Positions 50,210 to 59,542 of a DNA stretch of 64,000 nt are shown piece by piece (position 1 is the stretch's first letter; each line of letters begins with the position of its first letter). A program made the translations under genes and the position numbers. The stretch is from contig NZ_JACXAJ010000002.1 in the NCBI RefSeq assembly GCF_014773225.1, positions 372,001 to 436,000 on the forward strand, in the 5' to 3' direction. This DNA is from Pontibacter aquaedesilientis. GTDB lineage: Bacteria > Bacteroidota > Bacteroidia > Cytophagales > Hymenobacteraceae. The notes below the pieces were generated by a model. The model saw only the letters and a list, made by a program, of their open reading frames with translations, was not told the origin of the DNA and ran no database searches.

Positions 50210-50627
50210 AAGTGTGTGAAAGGTTCTTGCAGTTTAATATATGAAAGTGCTGTTTAATATGCTAGTATCAGAAGAGGTTATAATAGGAAGTGATTGATTG
50301 TAATTGTAATATTTTTATATAACATAAAATATGGAATACTTATTTTATATGCTCCCGTATAAAACACCCCATACCTTTAGTGCTATTTAGACAATTAGGT
50401 TACAATTGAAAAAAGAAGGGTAGATGGTGTTTGAACACTGGTTGTAATCTTTGAATTTTACATGTTGTAACATAGTGCGTATGTCCTTTAAGTAAATGCA
50501 CATTTGCTTAAAACTTTGAAATTAAATTATATTTTTATTTGCATATATAAAATGGAATCAGTAGCTTGGATTTGATTAACCTTAATAATTACCTTAAATC
50601 TTAAACTAACCTAACATCTCACCGAGT
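50210..50627. other. AT-rich divergent spacer
   Basis: About 420 bp, strongly AT-rich (especially 50270-50345 and 50500-50560), between the cyclophilin and subtilisin genes. I see no gene and no confident promoter. Confidence 0.5.
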
Positions 50628-51848
50628 ATGAAAAACACATTACGCTTAAACAACGTCCTTCGTTCTGTACTGTTTGGAGTAGCTATGTCTACAGTCACAT
50701 TTGGTTTTACTTCTTGCGACAGCGAATCGGTTGAAGCTTCGAATCCAACTGAAACGCTGCAGGCTTCGGATCAAAATGGTGCAATTATCAAAGGACAGTA
50801 TATAATTGTATTTAAGAAAGATGGTAACCAGCGTCTTGATGGTACTGCCACTTATGCTGAGCGTGTAGGTATGGTACGTGAAATGGGTCAGGAGTTGCTG
50901 GCAGCTAACGGCATCCAAAATGCTACTATCGAGCAAGCCTATGGCAAAGCGATCGTAGGTATGGCTGCTAAGCTGACTGATGAGCAAGTGGAAACCCTTC
51001 GTCGTGATAACCGCGTGGCTTACATCGAGCCTGACAGAGTAGTGATGCTGGCCAAGCCAGGCAGCGGCGGCGGCGGTAGTGCTGCACAGGAAGTTCCTTA
51101 CGGCATCGCCCGTGTAGGGTATGCCAGTGGCTCCGGTAAAACTGCCTGGGTAATCGACTCTGGTATCGACCTGACGCACGAAGACCTGAACGTGGACGTA
51201 GCCAGAAGCAGAACGTTCTTTACAAGCGGCAGAGATGCAAGTGATGCCAATGATAATAACGGCCACGGAACGCACGTAGCCGGTACAATTGCCGCTAAAA
51301 ATAACTCAGTTGGTGTGATAGGTGTAGCCTACGACGCAGCGGTGGTTGCTGTAAAAGTACTCGATGCGCGTGGCAGCGGTTCTTACTCCGGTGTAATCGC
51401 CGGTGTGGACTACGTGGCTACTGCCGGTAAAGCGGGTGATGTGGCCAACATGAGCCTTGGCGGTCCTACTTCACAGGCGCTGGATGATGCGGTTGTAGCT
51501 GCTGCAAGCAGTGGTATCAAGTTTGCACTTGCTGCAGGCAATGAGTCAGCGCATGCCAACAGCTCGTCGCCAGGTCGCGCCAACCATGCAAACATCTATA
51601 CTGTGTCTGCCATGAACTCTTCTGACTCATGGGCTAGCTTCTCTAACTATGGCAACCCGCCGGTAGACTACTGTGCACCAGGCGTGAGCATCAAGTCTAC
51701 CTGGAAAGGTGGTGGCTACAACACAATCAGCGGTACGTCAATGGCATCTCCACACGTTGCTGGTCTGTTGCTGCACGGCACTATCAAAACTGATGGTTTC
51801 GTGAAGAACGACCCAGATGGCAACGCAGATCCGATTGCACACTTATAG
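50628..51848 (+). CDS. Subtilisin-family (S8) secreted protease with I9 propeptide
   Basis: 406 residues. The signal peptide ends in a possible lipobox F-T-S-C (Cys 30). An inhibitor I9 propeptide covers about 55-140 (GQYIIVFKKDG, VAYIEPDRVV), then a Gly-rich linker and the S8 domain with the triad Asp 177 (WVIDSGID), His 213 (NGHGTHVAG), Ser 371 (SGTSMASPHVAG) and oxyanion Asn 305 (LAAGNES). It is secreted or surface-anchored, self-processed. Composition is more Gly/Ser/Ala-rich than its neighbours. Confidence 0.94.
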   Translation: MKNTLRLNNVLRSVLFGVAMSTVTFGFTSCDSESVEASNPTETLQASDQNGAIIKGQYIIVFKKDGNQRLDGTATYAERVGMVREMGQELLAANGIQNATIEQAYGKAIVGMAAKLTDEQVETLRRDNRVAYIEPDRVVMLAKPGSGGGGSAAQEVPYGIARVGYASGSGKTAWVIDSGIDLTHEDLNVDVARSRTFFTSGRDASDANDNNGHGTHVAGTIAAKNNSVGVIGVAYDAAVVAVKVLDARGSGSYSGVIAGVDYVATAGKAGDVANMSLGGPTSQALDDAVVAAASSGIKFALAAGNESAHANSSSPGRANHANIYTVSAMNSSDSWASFSNYGNPPVDYCAPGVSIKSTWKGGGYNTISGTSMASPHVAGLLLHGTIKTDGFVKNDPDGNADPIAHL

Positions 51849-51868
51849 TATTAATTAAGGTGAATAAG

Positions 51869-51901
51869 AAGCGGGTGGCTGTGAGGCTGCCCGCTTTTTT
51901 T
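51869..51901 (+). terminator. Terminator of the subtilisin gene
   Basis: AAGCGGG/CCCGCTT arms are followed by a T7 tract, overlapping the end of the convergent GNAT gene. Confidence 0.8.
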
Positions 51902-52400
51902 ATGCCAATTGCTTTCGCATCACGTAGTCATTCATCCAATAAGGGCCAATGGGAATATCCTCCTGCAAATGCACCTGATAGCCGCAGCGCTCGTAAAACG
52001 TTTTCGCTTTGTTAAACCGGTTTACGTTCAGGTCCAGGAAGCCGGCCCCCAGCTTGCTCACTTTTGCTTCAACCGCCTCCAGCAGCAGTTTGCCCAATCC
52101 CGTTCCCTGTCGGGTTGGCAGCAGGTATATTTTATTGAGTTTGTATACCTTCTCCAGCTCATCCTTTAAAGAATAAGAAGCAAAACCCACGTATTCATTG
52201 TCATCCAGCAGGAGCAGAAACGTCTGTCCCTCCTGCATTTGCTGTTGCAGAGCCGGCAAGGTATAGATCATCTCGAACATGTAGTCGATCTGCTCTTCAG
52301 AAAGAATTGGACGGTAAGTAGGACCCCAAATAGCTGTTGCCAGTCGGTTGATGGTGGGTATGTCTGCTGTGGTCGCTTCTCGGATGGTTATGTTGCGCAT
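51900..52400 (-). CDS. GNAT-family N-acetyltransferase
   Basis: 166 residues in the GNAT fold (PF00583). The acetyl-CoA-binding motif A is LNKIYLLPTRQGTGLGKLLLEAVEAK, with the Q/R-x-x-G-x-G/A core. LNVNRFNKAKTFYERCGYQ is the C-terminal half. It acetylates an unknown amine. It converges on the subtilisin gene. Confidence 0.9.
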   Translation of the reverse strand: MRNITIREATTADIPTINRLATAIWGPTYRPILSEEQIDYMFEMIYTLPALQQQMQEGQTFLLLLDDNEYVGFASYSLKDELEKVYKLNKIYLLPTRQGTGLGKLLLEAVEAKVSKLGAGFLDLNVNRFNKAKTFYERCGYQVHLQEDIPIGPYWMNDYVMRKQLA

Positions 52401-52473
52401 GCTGCCTACGGATTACGGTGGTTACGAAGATAGTCGCTGCCGCATAAAAAGCCAATGTATAGCAGCCGCAGCT

Positions 52474-52502
52474 TTTGACTTTCCGCAGAAATTATACCTT
52501 TG
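52474..52502 (+). promoter_or_regulatory. Promoter of the MDR oxidoreductase gene
   Basis: TTTG at 52474-52477 and TACCTTTG at 52495-52502, 17 bp apart, are followed by a 34-bp leader to ATG 52537. The -7 element overlaps a TATACCT word. Confidence 0.65.
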
Positions 52503-52536
52503 CAGGTATAGCCTTATACCTTAAACCGAAAACAGA

Positions 52537-53538
52537 ATGAAAGCCATTTACCTTGAAGCAGTCAACAGCCCCTTTGTGCTGATTGAGAAAGACAAACCAA
52601 CAGCAGGACCCGGCGAGGCCATCGTGCAGGTGAAAGCGGCCGCGCTCAATCACCGGGATGTCTGGATACAGTATGGCCGCTATTTTACCAAGGATTACCC
52701 GGCTATTCTGGGTTCGGATGGGGCTGGTGTCGTAACGGAGGTAGGTGAGGGTGTTGATCAGAGCTGGCTGGAGCAGGAAGTGGTAATCGACCCATCTACG
52801 GACTGGGGTGACAACCCGCATGCGCACAGCAATGCATATAAAGTGCTGGGGATGCCACAGGATGGCACTTTCGCAGAATACGTGAAAGTGTTGGCCTCCA
52901 ACCTGCACCGCAAGCCCGCGCACCTTAGTTTTGAGGAAGCCGCCGCATTGCCACTTGCCGGCGTGACAGCCTATCGGACTATGTTTACAAAGTGTGGTTT
53001 GAAAGCCGGAGAGCGGGTGCTCATCACGGGTGCAGGCGGCGGCGTGGCGTTGTTTGCGGTTCAGTTTGCCGTGGCCGCCGGGGCTGAGGTATGGGTAACA
53101 TCCGGCTCTGACGATAAAATCGAAAAGGCGAAAGCCTTGGGAGCTACCGGAGGCATAAATTACAAGCAGGAGAACTGGGGCAAAACGCTGAAAGCACTAG
53201 TGGGCGGTTTTGATGTCAGCATTGACGGTGCCGCAGGCGAAGGCTTTGTGCAGCTGGTGAAACTGGCCAAGCCAGGTGGGCGCATCGGTATTTATGGTGG
53301 CACAACAGGCATGATCGGGCAGATCAACCCTGCAGAGCTATTCTGGAAACAACTGGCGATACATGGCAGTACCATGGGGACCAATCAGGATTTTGCCGAT
53401 ATGATGGCCTTTGTGGAAAAGACTCAGGTAAAGCCGGTCGTAGATATTGTGTTCCCGCTGGCAGAAATCGAGCAAGCCATGCGCTACATGGAAGCCGGCA
53501 AGCAGTTCGGCAAGATTGTAGTGAAAGTAAGCCAATAG
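52537..53538 (+). CDS. MDR-superfamily zinc-independent NAD(P)-dependent oxidoreductase
   Basis: 333 residues. An N-terminal GroES-like domain (AALNHRDVWIQYGRY, LGSDGAGVVTEVGEGVD) and the Rossmann domain with ITGAGGGVALFAVQFA. The structural and catalytic Cys-rich zinc loops of classical alcohol dehydrogenases are missing, as in quinone-oxidoreductase or acryloyl-CoA reductase types. It reduces quinones or enones with NADPH in the cytosol. The substrate is unknown. Confidence 0.9.
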   Translation: MKAIYLEAVNSPFVLIEKDKPTAGPGEAIVQVKAAALNHRDVWIQYGRYFTKDYPAILGSDGAGVVTEVGEGVDQSWLEQEVVIDPSTDWGDNPHAHSNAYKVLGMPQDGTFAEYVKVLASNLHRKPAHLSFEEAAALPLAGVTAYRTMFTKCGLKAGERVLITGAGGGVALFAVQFAVAAGAEVWVTSGSDDKIEKAKALGATGGINYKQENWGKTLKALVGGFDVSIDGAAGEGFVQLVKLAKPGGRIGIYGGTTGMIGQINPAELFWKQLAIHGSTMGTNQDFADMMAFVEKTQVKPVVDIVFPLAEIEQAMRYMEAGKQFGKIVVKVSQ

Positions 53539-53654
53539 CCTATACCTTTCGTCCTGAATATTCTCACCGCAGACTCGGTCTTAGAGAAGAAAAGATTGAA
53601 GGTTGCGCCATAGGCTCTAAAGTAAAATGGCTCTAGTGAAATGCACAGAAAGCC

Positions 53655-53691
53655 AAAAACCCCGCTACTCTTAAATGGTAGCGGGGTTTTT
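53655..53691. terminator. Bidirectional terminator
   Basis: The 14-bp arms AAAAACCCCGCTAC/GTAGCGGGGTTTTT have a 9-nt loop. It lies between the convergent oxidoreductase and S9 peptidase genes. Confidence 0.88.
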
Positions 53692-53721
53692 AGATTTTGA
53701 TTTCAGGGACTTAGATTTACA

Positions 53722-55908
53722 TTACTCCTTTATGCCCGCCAGCTTCAGGAAGAAGGCATATTGCAGCGCAGTTTCCCGGTATGGCTTGAAACGGCCGGAA
53801 GCGCCTCCATGGCCTGCCTCCATGTTGGTATCCAGCAAGAGCAGGTTGTCATCCGTTTTCATCTCGCGCAGCTTGGCCACCCACTTGGCGGGCTCAAAGT
53901 ACTGTACCTGCGAGTCGTGCAGACCCGTGGTGACGAGCATGTTCGGATACTCTTTCGCTTCCACGTTGTCGTAGGGCGAGTAGGAGAGCATATAGTCGTA
54001 AGCGGCCTTTTCGGCAGGGTTGCCCCATTCGTCAAACTCGCCGGTTGTTAGCGGTATGCTGGTGTCGAGCATGGTGGTAACCACATCCACAAACGGTACG
54101 GCCGCATGCACACCTTTGTACAGGTCCGGGCGCATGTTCACCACGGCTCCCATCAGTAGGCCTCCTGCGCTACCGCCCTGGGCAAATAGCTTTTCCGGAT
54201 TGGTATACTTCTGCTCAATCAGGTACTCCGATACGTCCACAAAGTCGGTGAAGGTGTTTTTCTTCTTCATCATCTTGCCGTCCTCATACCATTGGCGCCC
54301 CATCTCCTGGCCACCGCGTATGTGGGCGATGGCGTATACGAAGCCACGATCAAGCAGGCTGAGGCGAACGGAGCTAAAGCCTGGGTTCATGCTGATGCCA
54401 TAAGAACCGTAGGCATATTGCAGGGTAGGGTTGTTGCCATCAAGCTTCAGGCCCTTGCGGTACACCAGCGAAACCGGTATTTTGGTGCCGTCCTTAGCCG
54501 TTGCGTAGATGCGCTTTGCCTCGTAGTTGTTCTTGTCGAAATCTCCTACCACTTCCTGTTCCTTCAGCAGGGTCTTCTGCTTCGTCGCCATGTTGTAATC
54601 GAAGGTGGAGCTTGGGGTGGTCAGGGAACTGTATACATAGCGCAGTACCTTGCTGTCGAAGTCCGGGTTGACGCTGATGCCGGCGGTATAGGCCTCTTCG
54701 CCGAAATCCACGTAGTAATCGGTTTTCGGATCGTTCCAATTTTTGATGCGCAGCTGTGTCAGACCATTTTTGCGCTCCTGCAACACCAGGTAATCCTTGA
54801 AAATCTCAGTGCCCTCCAGGAAAGTGTCAGCCCGGTGCGGGATCACCTCTTTCCAGTTTTCCTTTGTGGTTTTGCCTACCGGGGTCTTCATCAGTTTAAA
54901 GTTAGTAGCCCCGTCCTTGTTGGTGCGGATATAAAAGCTGTCGCCGAAGTGGTCTACGCCATACTCCAGGCCACGCTCACGGGGTTGAATCACCTTGAGG
55001 GCGGCAGTTGGGTTGGTGGCGTCAATAAAGCGGTACTCCTGCGAAACGGTGCTGCTGGAGCCGATGATGATGTACTTATCTGACTTGGTTTTGTAAACAA
55101 AGGTGCTGAAGGTTTCGTCCGCCTCGTGGTATACCTCTTTGTCCTGCGAGGTAGGGGTGCCCAAGGTATGGCGGAAGATCTTGAAAGAGCGCAGGGACGG
55201 GTCTTTCATGGTATAGAATACCGTCTTGTTGTCGTTGGCCCAAACGGCACCACCGGTCGTGTTAGGTATACGGTCGGGCAGTATTTCGCCTGTCTGCAGG
55301 TTTTTGAAGCGGATGGTGTACTGGCGGCGGCTCACGGTGTCCTCGCCAAAGGCCAGCAACTGGTTGTTGGGGCTCACGTTCATGCCCGCCGCATTGTAAT
55401 AGCTCAGGCCTTCGGCACGCTGGTTGGCGTTTACCATAACCTCCTCTTTTGCCTCCAGACTTCCTTTCTTGCGGGCAAAAATAGGGTACTCCTTACCCGC
55501 CTCGAAGCGGGTGTAGTAGAAATAGCCATTCTTTTTATAGGGCACTGATTCATCGGTTTGCTTGATGCGACCCACGATCTCGTTGAAGAGTTTTTCCTGC
55601 AGTTCTTCTGTGTCGGCCATGACCTGTTTGGTGTACGCATTCTCAGCATTGAGATAGGCAATCACGTCAGGGTTTTCGCGCTCGTTCAGCCAATAGTAGT
55701 TGTCGGTGCGGGTATGGCCGTGCGCCACCAGTTCCTTTGGTACCTTCGGAGCCGCAGGGGGCTGTGGTTGCGTGGTAGTAGCCGGTGCTGTTTGCTCCAC
55801 CGTGGCTGTGGTGGTGGAGTCGATGGTTTTGCTGCTGCTGCACCCGGTGCCCGCAACCAGGCAGGCCGTTAGCAGCAAGGCAGGGGCAGTGGAGTTTAGT
55901 TTCGTCAT
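53722..55908 (-). CDS. S9 peptidase, oligopeptidase B-like lipoprotein
   Basis: The start ATG 55908 gives 728 residues; a start at 55929 would add seven residues. The lipobox is G-T-G-C near residue 23. The N-terminal HGHTRTDNYYWLNERENPDV is the signature of the oligopeptidase B group. The beta-propeller is followed by a hydrolase domain with GGSAGGLLMGA (Ser), YDNVEAKEYPNMLVTTGLHDSQV (Asp) and MEAGHGGASGRF (His). It cuts short peptides after basic residues in known relatives. Location is periplasmic or outer membrane. Confidence 0.92.
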   Translation of the reverse strand: MTKLNSTAPALLLTACLVAGTGCSSSKTIDSTTTATVEQTAPATTTQPQPPAAPKVPKELVAHGHTRTDNYYWLNERENPDVIAYLNAENAYTKQVMADTEELQEKLFNEIVGRIKQTDESVPYKKNGYFYYTRFEAGKEYPIFARKKGSLEAKEEVMVNANQRAEGLSYYNAAGMNVSPNNQLLAFGEDTVSRRQYTIRFKNLQTGEILPDRIPNTTGGAVWANDNKTVFYTMKDPSLRSFKIFRHTLGTPTSQDKEVYHEADETFSTFVYKTKSDKYIIIGSSSTVSQEYRFIDATNPTAALKVIQPRERGLEYGVDHFGDSFYIRTNKDGATNFKLMKTPVGKTTKENWKEVIPHRADTFLEGTEIFKDYLVLQERKNGLTQLRIKNWNDPKTDYYVDFGEEAYTAGISVNPDFDSKVLRYVYSSLTTPSSTFDYNMATKQKTLLKEQEVVGDFDKNNYEAKRIYATAKDGTKIPVSLVYRKGLKLDGNNPTLQYAYGSYGISMNPGFSSVRLSLLDRGFVYAIAHIRGGQEMGRQWYEDGKMMKKKNTFTDFVDVSEYLIEQKYTNPEKLFAQGGSAGGLLMGAVVNMRPDLYKGVHAAVPFVDVVTTMLDTSIPLTTGEFDEWGNPAEKAAYDYMLSYSPYDNVEAKEYPNMLVTTGLHDSQVQYFEPAKWVAKLREMKTDDNLLLLDTNMEAGHGGASGRFKPYRETALQYAFFLKLAGIKE

Positions 55909-56069
55909 AGTTCTTTTTGCTTGATACATTTATCCCAACAGGTGTAGGCCATGTGGCGAATGTCTAAAAATAAGCAAAAAAAAGCTAAAATAAACTTAAA
56001 TAAAGTGATGCATGCAGCGTATATTTTTTATACCTTGTTTACATTACCAAACCATCACCTCAAAAAACT

Positions 56070-56324
56070 ATGGCAACACAAGAAGAATTTGAAAGTGCAG
56101 TAGCGCGATCCAAAACATTGACTGAGCGCCCGTCTAACGATGTGCTGCTGCAGCTGTACGGTCTTTACAAGCAGGGCTCGGAAGGCGACGTGAACACAGA
56201 CCGCCCTGGTGGCTTCGATTTTAAAGCCATTGCCAAATGGGACGCCTGGAAAAAGCAGGAAGGGAAGCCCCAGGAAGAGGCAAGGGAAGAATATGTGCAA
56301 TTAGTAAACAAGCTGGCCAATTAG
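56070..56324 (+). CDS. Acyl-CoA-binding protein
   Basis: 84 residues, a complete ACBP four-helix domain (PF00887): FESAVARSKTL, then LLQLYGLYKQGSEGD, then KWDAWKKQEGKPQEEAREEY. Bacterial ACBPs bind long-chain acyl-CoA in the cytosol. A terminator follows the stop. Bacterial occurrence is scattered, so its presence is notable but not unusual in this phylum. Confidence 0.92.
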   Translation: MATQEEFESAVARSKTLTERPSNDVLLQLYGLYKQGSEGDVNTDRPGGFDFKAIAKWDAWKKQEGKPQEEAREEYVQLVNKLAN

Positions 56325-56359
56325 GGAAATATATTCAATTGGCTTAAATAGCTTTTGTT

Positions 56360-56406
56360 GGGTCCTGTATCATGAAATTACGTCACATGATAAAGGACCC
56401 TTTTTC
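56360..56406 (+). terminator. Terminator of the acyl-CoA-binding protein gene
   Basis: GGGTCC and TATCATG pair with CATGATA and GGACCC across a small 2-nt internal loop. A T5 tract follows. Confidence 0.8.
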
Positions 56407-56556
56407 TTATACCTGACTGAAAGTTATAACATTCTTGTTTTTGCAGTAAAATAAGTTAATATTATACTTTGTGTATAATATTTCGTATAGATGTCTTAAT
56501 GTATAGCACCATATGGTGGGGTAACATCCTTATCATTAAACCATTAAGTTATTTGT

Positions 56557-59523
56557 ATGAAAAAACTTTACACTATGAAGGTAATCATCCTGTTTCTATG
56601 GATGCTGCCTTTCGCCTTGTTTGGGCAAACAACTATCAGCGGGACTGTGACTGACTTCGGATCTGGCATTGCACTACCTGGTGTAAGCGTGGTAGTTGTC
56701 GGGACTACGGTTGGCACCACAACCGATGCAAGCGGTAGCTATAAGCTTCAGTTACCCACCACATCAGGCAAAGTGCAGTTCTCCTTTCTGGGCTACGTGG
56801 CGCAGACTTTTAATGTAAATGCCTCCACGGAGACGCTGAATGTGCAGCTGCAGGAGAAAACGACCAGTCTGCAGGAAGTGGTGGTGACCGGTTTGGCAAC
56901 AACGGTAAAAAGAACCAATCTGGCCAATGCCGTCTCCACGATCAGTACCAAAGAAATTACCGGAATCACGTCTCCGCAAACCATGGATGCCGCTATTAGT
57001 GGTAAGTTGGTTGGTGCCAACATTGTTTCTAATTCTGGTGCACCGGGCGGAGGTATAGCGATAAAGCTGCGGGGTATCACTTCTGTGTTTGGCAACGCGC
57101 AGCCCCTGTATGTGGTGGATGGCGTGATTATAGACAACTCCTCTATTTCAGCCGGCCTCAACGCCGTGACGGCAGCTGCCTCTGGCGGCTCTTCCTCTAA
57201 CCAGGACAACCCCTCTAACCGTATTGCGGACCTTAACCCCGATGACATTGAAAGCATAGAAGTGCTGAAAGGGGCCTCGGCAGCGGCAATCTATGGTTCG
57301 CTGGCCTCTGCAGGTGTTGTGATCATCACAACCAAAAGAGGAGCAATGGGCAAAACGCTGGTGGACTTTTCGCAGGATATAGGCTGGACCGAAGTAACAA
57401 AATTGTTGGGTATGCGGGAGTTGAATGAAGAACGCGTACGTGATTCATGGGGAGACGAGGCAGTGCCTTTATTCCTGGAGGCCCGCAACGCCGGACGTTT
57501 GATCGACTATGAGGAAGAGTTGTATGGCAACAAAGGCCTGCTGCTTAGTTCCAAACTAAATGTGAGCGGAGGTACGGAGAAGACCAGATTTTTTGTGGGC
57601 GGATTGATACAGGATGAGGAGGGGATCGTCAAAACGACGGGCTATGAGAAAAAGTCGATCCGTTTCAACCTGGACCATGTGCTTTCCAAGCGATTTGACT
57701 TCAGCCTGAGCACCAACTACATCAATTCCTCTGCGGACCGGGGCCTAACGAACAATGATAATGCGGGCGTTTCATTCGGTGTAGCGCTATCTTCAACGCC
57801 AAGCTTTGTAAATCTCTTTCCTGATGCAGAAGGGAACTATCCCGAAAACCCTTTTGCTGCCTCTAATTTCCTGCAGACCCGCGATTTGATGACAAACAAT
57901 GAGGAAACGAACCGTTTTCTAGGTGGCTTTACGCTAAACACCATGCTTTACGAAACGCTCAGAAGCTCCACCAAGCTGGTGATTCGATCAGGGCTTGATT
58001 TCTACAACCTCAAGACAACGGCTATATTCCCGCGCCAACTGCAGTTTCAGTCAGATGGTCGGGGTACAAACGGTGCTTCTATCCAGGGCAACACCAATAA
58101 CCTGAACACAAACTATGCTGCTTTCCTGGTAAACAATACCAACTTGGGCGAGGATGTGTTCAGTTTCACGACCACACTGGGAGCCACACGCGAGAATTTC
58201 AATCAGGACAATATCCTCAACGTAGCAACGCAACTTATCAAAACACAGACTAACCTGGACCAGTCTGGCGCTGTGCAAGTTTCGCAGGACCAGCTGAAGG
58301 TTCGAAATAAAGGGCTTTTCTTTCAGGAGGAGGTCAACTTCAGAGACCGCATCATTGCCACTGCCGGCCTACGCCTGGACAAATCTTCCAACAATGCGGA
58401 CGTAAACAAGTTTCAGGCATTCCCTAAGGCATCGCTGGCCCTCAACGTGGCTAATTTCGACTTCTGGACGATGGAGCGGGTAGCCATGCTGAAGCTGCGG
58501 GTAGCCTATGGTGAGTCAGGCGGTTTTCCGCCATTCGGCTCTAAGTATACCTCCTTTGTGGCCTCCAACACAGGTGGTTTGCCTGGTCTGCTCGTGGCGG
58601 TGCAGCGCGGTAACGAAAACATTAAGCAGGAGCGACAGAAAGAACTGGAAGCTGGCGTGGACATAGGCTTGCTGGGAGACAAAGTGATCCTGGAAGCAAC
58701 CGTCTACAACAAAACGGTCTCTGACCTGATCATTAACCAGAACCTGAAACCATCCACAGGTTTTACAAGAGGGTATGTGAACGCAGGAGAACTGCGCAAC
58801 AGAGGTATAGAACTGGCGCTAAGCGCGACGCCCTTTGAAACAGCCGGCCTCAAATGGGATTCCCGCACCAGTTTTTGGCTCAACCGTTCCAAAATAACGG
58901 AACTGACCATCCCTCCCTTTACCATCGGTGGTTTTGGTAACACCCTGGGTACCTTCTTTATCGAGGAAGGAAAGTCCGCTACCCAAATAACAGGTATAAA
59001 AGGCAATGAAGGTGTGCAGGTTTTAGGCGACTCGCAGCCTGACTTCCAGATGAATTTCCACAATTTTTTCACCATCAAACAGAATTTCACTTTCTCCTTC
59101 CTGTTCCATTGGAAGAATGGCGGTGATAACATTAACCTGACAGAACTTCTGACCGATTTGGGTGGTACCTCCCCTGACTATGATGACGATGATAACGGGG
59201 ACGGTGTTCCCAATGCAGAGGAACGGGTTAGGGCACTGGGAGTGAGCGCCGAGCCTTTTGTGCAGGATGCATCTTACCTGCGCCTGCGCGAAATAGGCCT
59301 GTACTATACCTTGCCAAACACACTGCTGGATGGTGCCTTCGGAGGTTTCGTGCGTACCCTTAAAGTTGGCGCATCCGCCAACAATCTGTTTATAATTACC
59401 GATTACAAAAGCTACGATCCGGAAGTGTCGAATTTCGGAGGCAATGGCCTGTCAACAGGGGTAGAGGTAATGCCATTCCCTAACTCCAGGAGAATTTTCT
59501 TCCATTTTGCAATCGGGTTTTAA
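56557..59523 (+). CDS. SusC/RagA-type TonB-linked outer-membrane transporter
   Basis: 988 residues. Signal peptide (VIILFLWMLPFALFGQ), an N-terminal carboxypeptidase-regulatory-like domain (ISGTVTDFGSGIALPGVSVVV), then the plug with SLQEVVVTGLAT and GGIAIKLRGITSVFGNAQPLYVVDGVIIDN, and the beta-barrel ending FHFAIGF. A shorter start at codon 7 is possible. It imports an unknown ligand with the SusD partner encoded 19 bp downstream. No ECF sigma/anti-sigma pair or glycosidase is adjacent, so a carbohydrate is not implied. Confidence 0.94.
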   Translation: MKKLYTMKVIILFLWMLPFALFGQTTISGTVTDFGSGIALPGVSVVVVGTTVGTTTDASGSYKLQLPTTSGKVQFSFLGYVAQTFNVNASTETLNVQLQEKTTSLQEVVVTGLATTVKRTNLANAVSTISTKEITGITSPQTMDAAISGKLVGANIVSNSGAPGGGIAIKLRGITSVFGNAQPLYVVDGVIIDNSSISAGLNAVTAAASGGSSSNQDNPSNRIADLNPDDIESIEVLKGASAAAIYGSLASAGVVIITTKRGAMGKTLVDFSQDIGWTEVTKLLGMRELNEERVRDSWGDEAVPLFLEARNAGRLIDYEEELYGNKGLLLSSKLNVSGGTEKTRFFVGGLIQDEEGIVKTTGYEKKSIRFNLDHVLSKRFDFSLSTNYINSSADRGLTNNDNAGVSFGVALSSTPSFVNLFPDAEGNYPENPFAASNFLQTRDLMTNNEETNRFLGGFTLNTMLYETLRSSTKLVIRSGLDFYNLKTTAIFPRQLQFQSDGRGTNGASIQGNTNNLNTNYAAFLVNNTNLGEDVFSFTTTLGATRENFNQDNILNVATQLIKTQTNLDQSGAVQVSQDQLKVRNKGLFFQEEVNFRDRIIATAGLRLDKSSNNADVNKFQAFPKASLALNVANFDFWTMERVAMLKLRVAYGESGGFPPFGSKYTSFVASNTGGLPGLLVAVQRGNENIKQERQKELEAGVDIGLLGDKVILEATVYNKTVSDLIINQNLKPSTGFTRGYVNAGELRNRGIELALSATPFETAGLKWDSRTSFWLNRSKITELTIPPFTIGGFGNTLGTFFIEEGKSATQITGIKGNEGVQVLGDSQPDFQMNFHNFFTIKQNFTFSFLFHWKNGGDNINLTELLTDLGGTSPDYDDDDNGDGVPNAEERVRALGVSAEPFVQDASYLRLREIGLYYTLPNTLLDGAFGGFVRTLKVGASANNLFIITDYKSYDPEVSNFGGNGLSTGVEVMPFPNSRRIFFHFAIGF

Positions 59524-59542
59524 CCATTAAATAAGCAAGCTC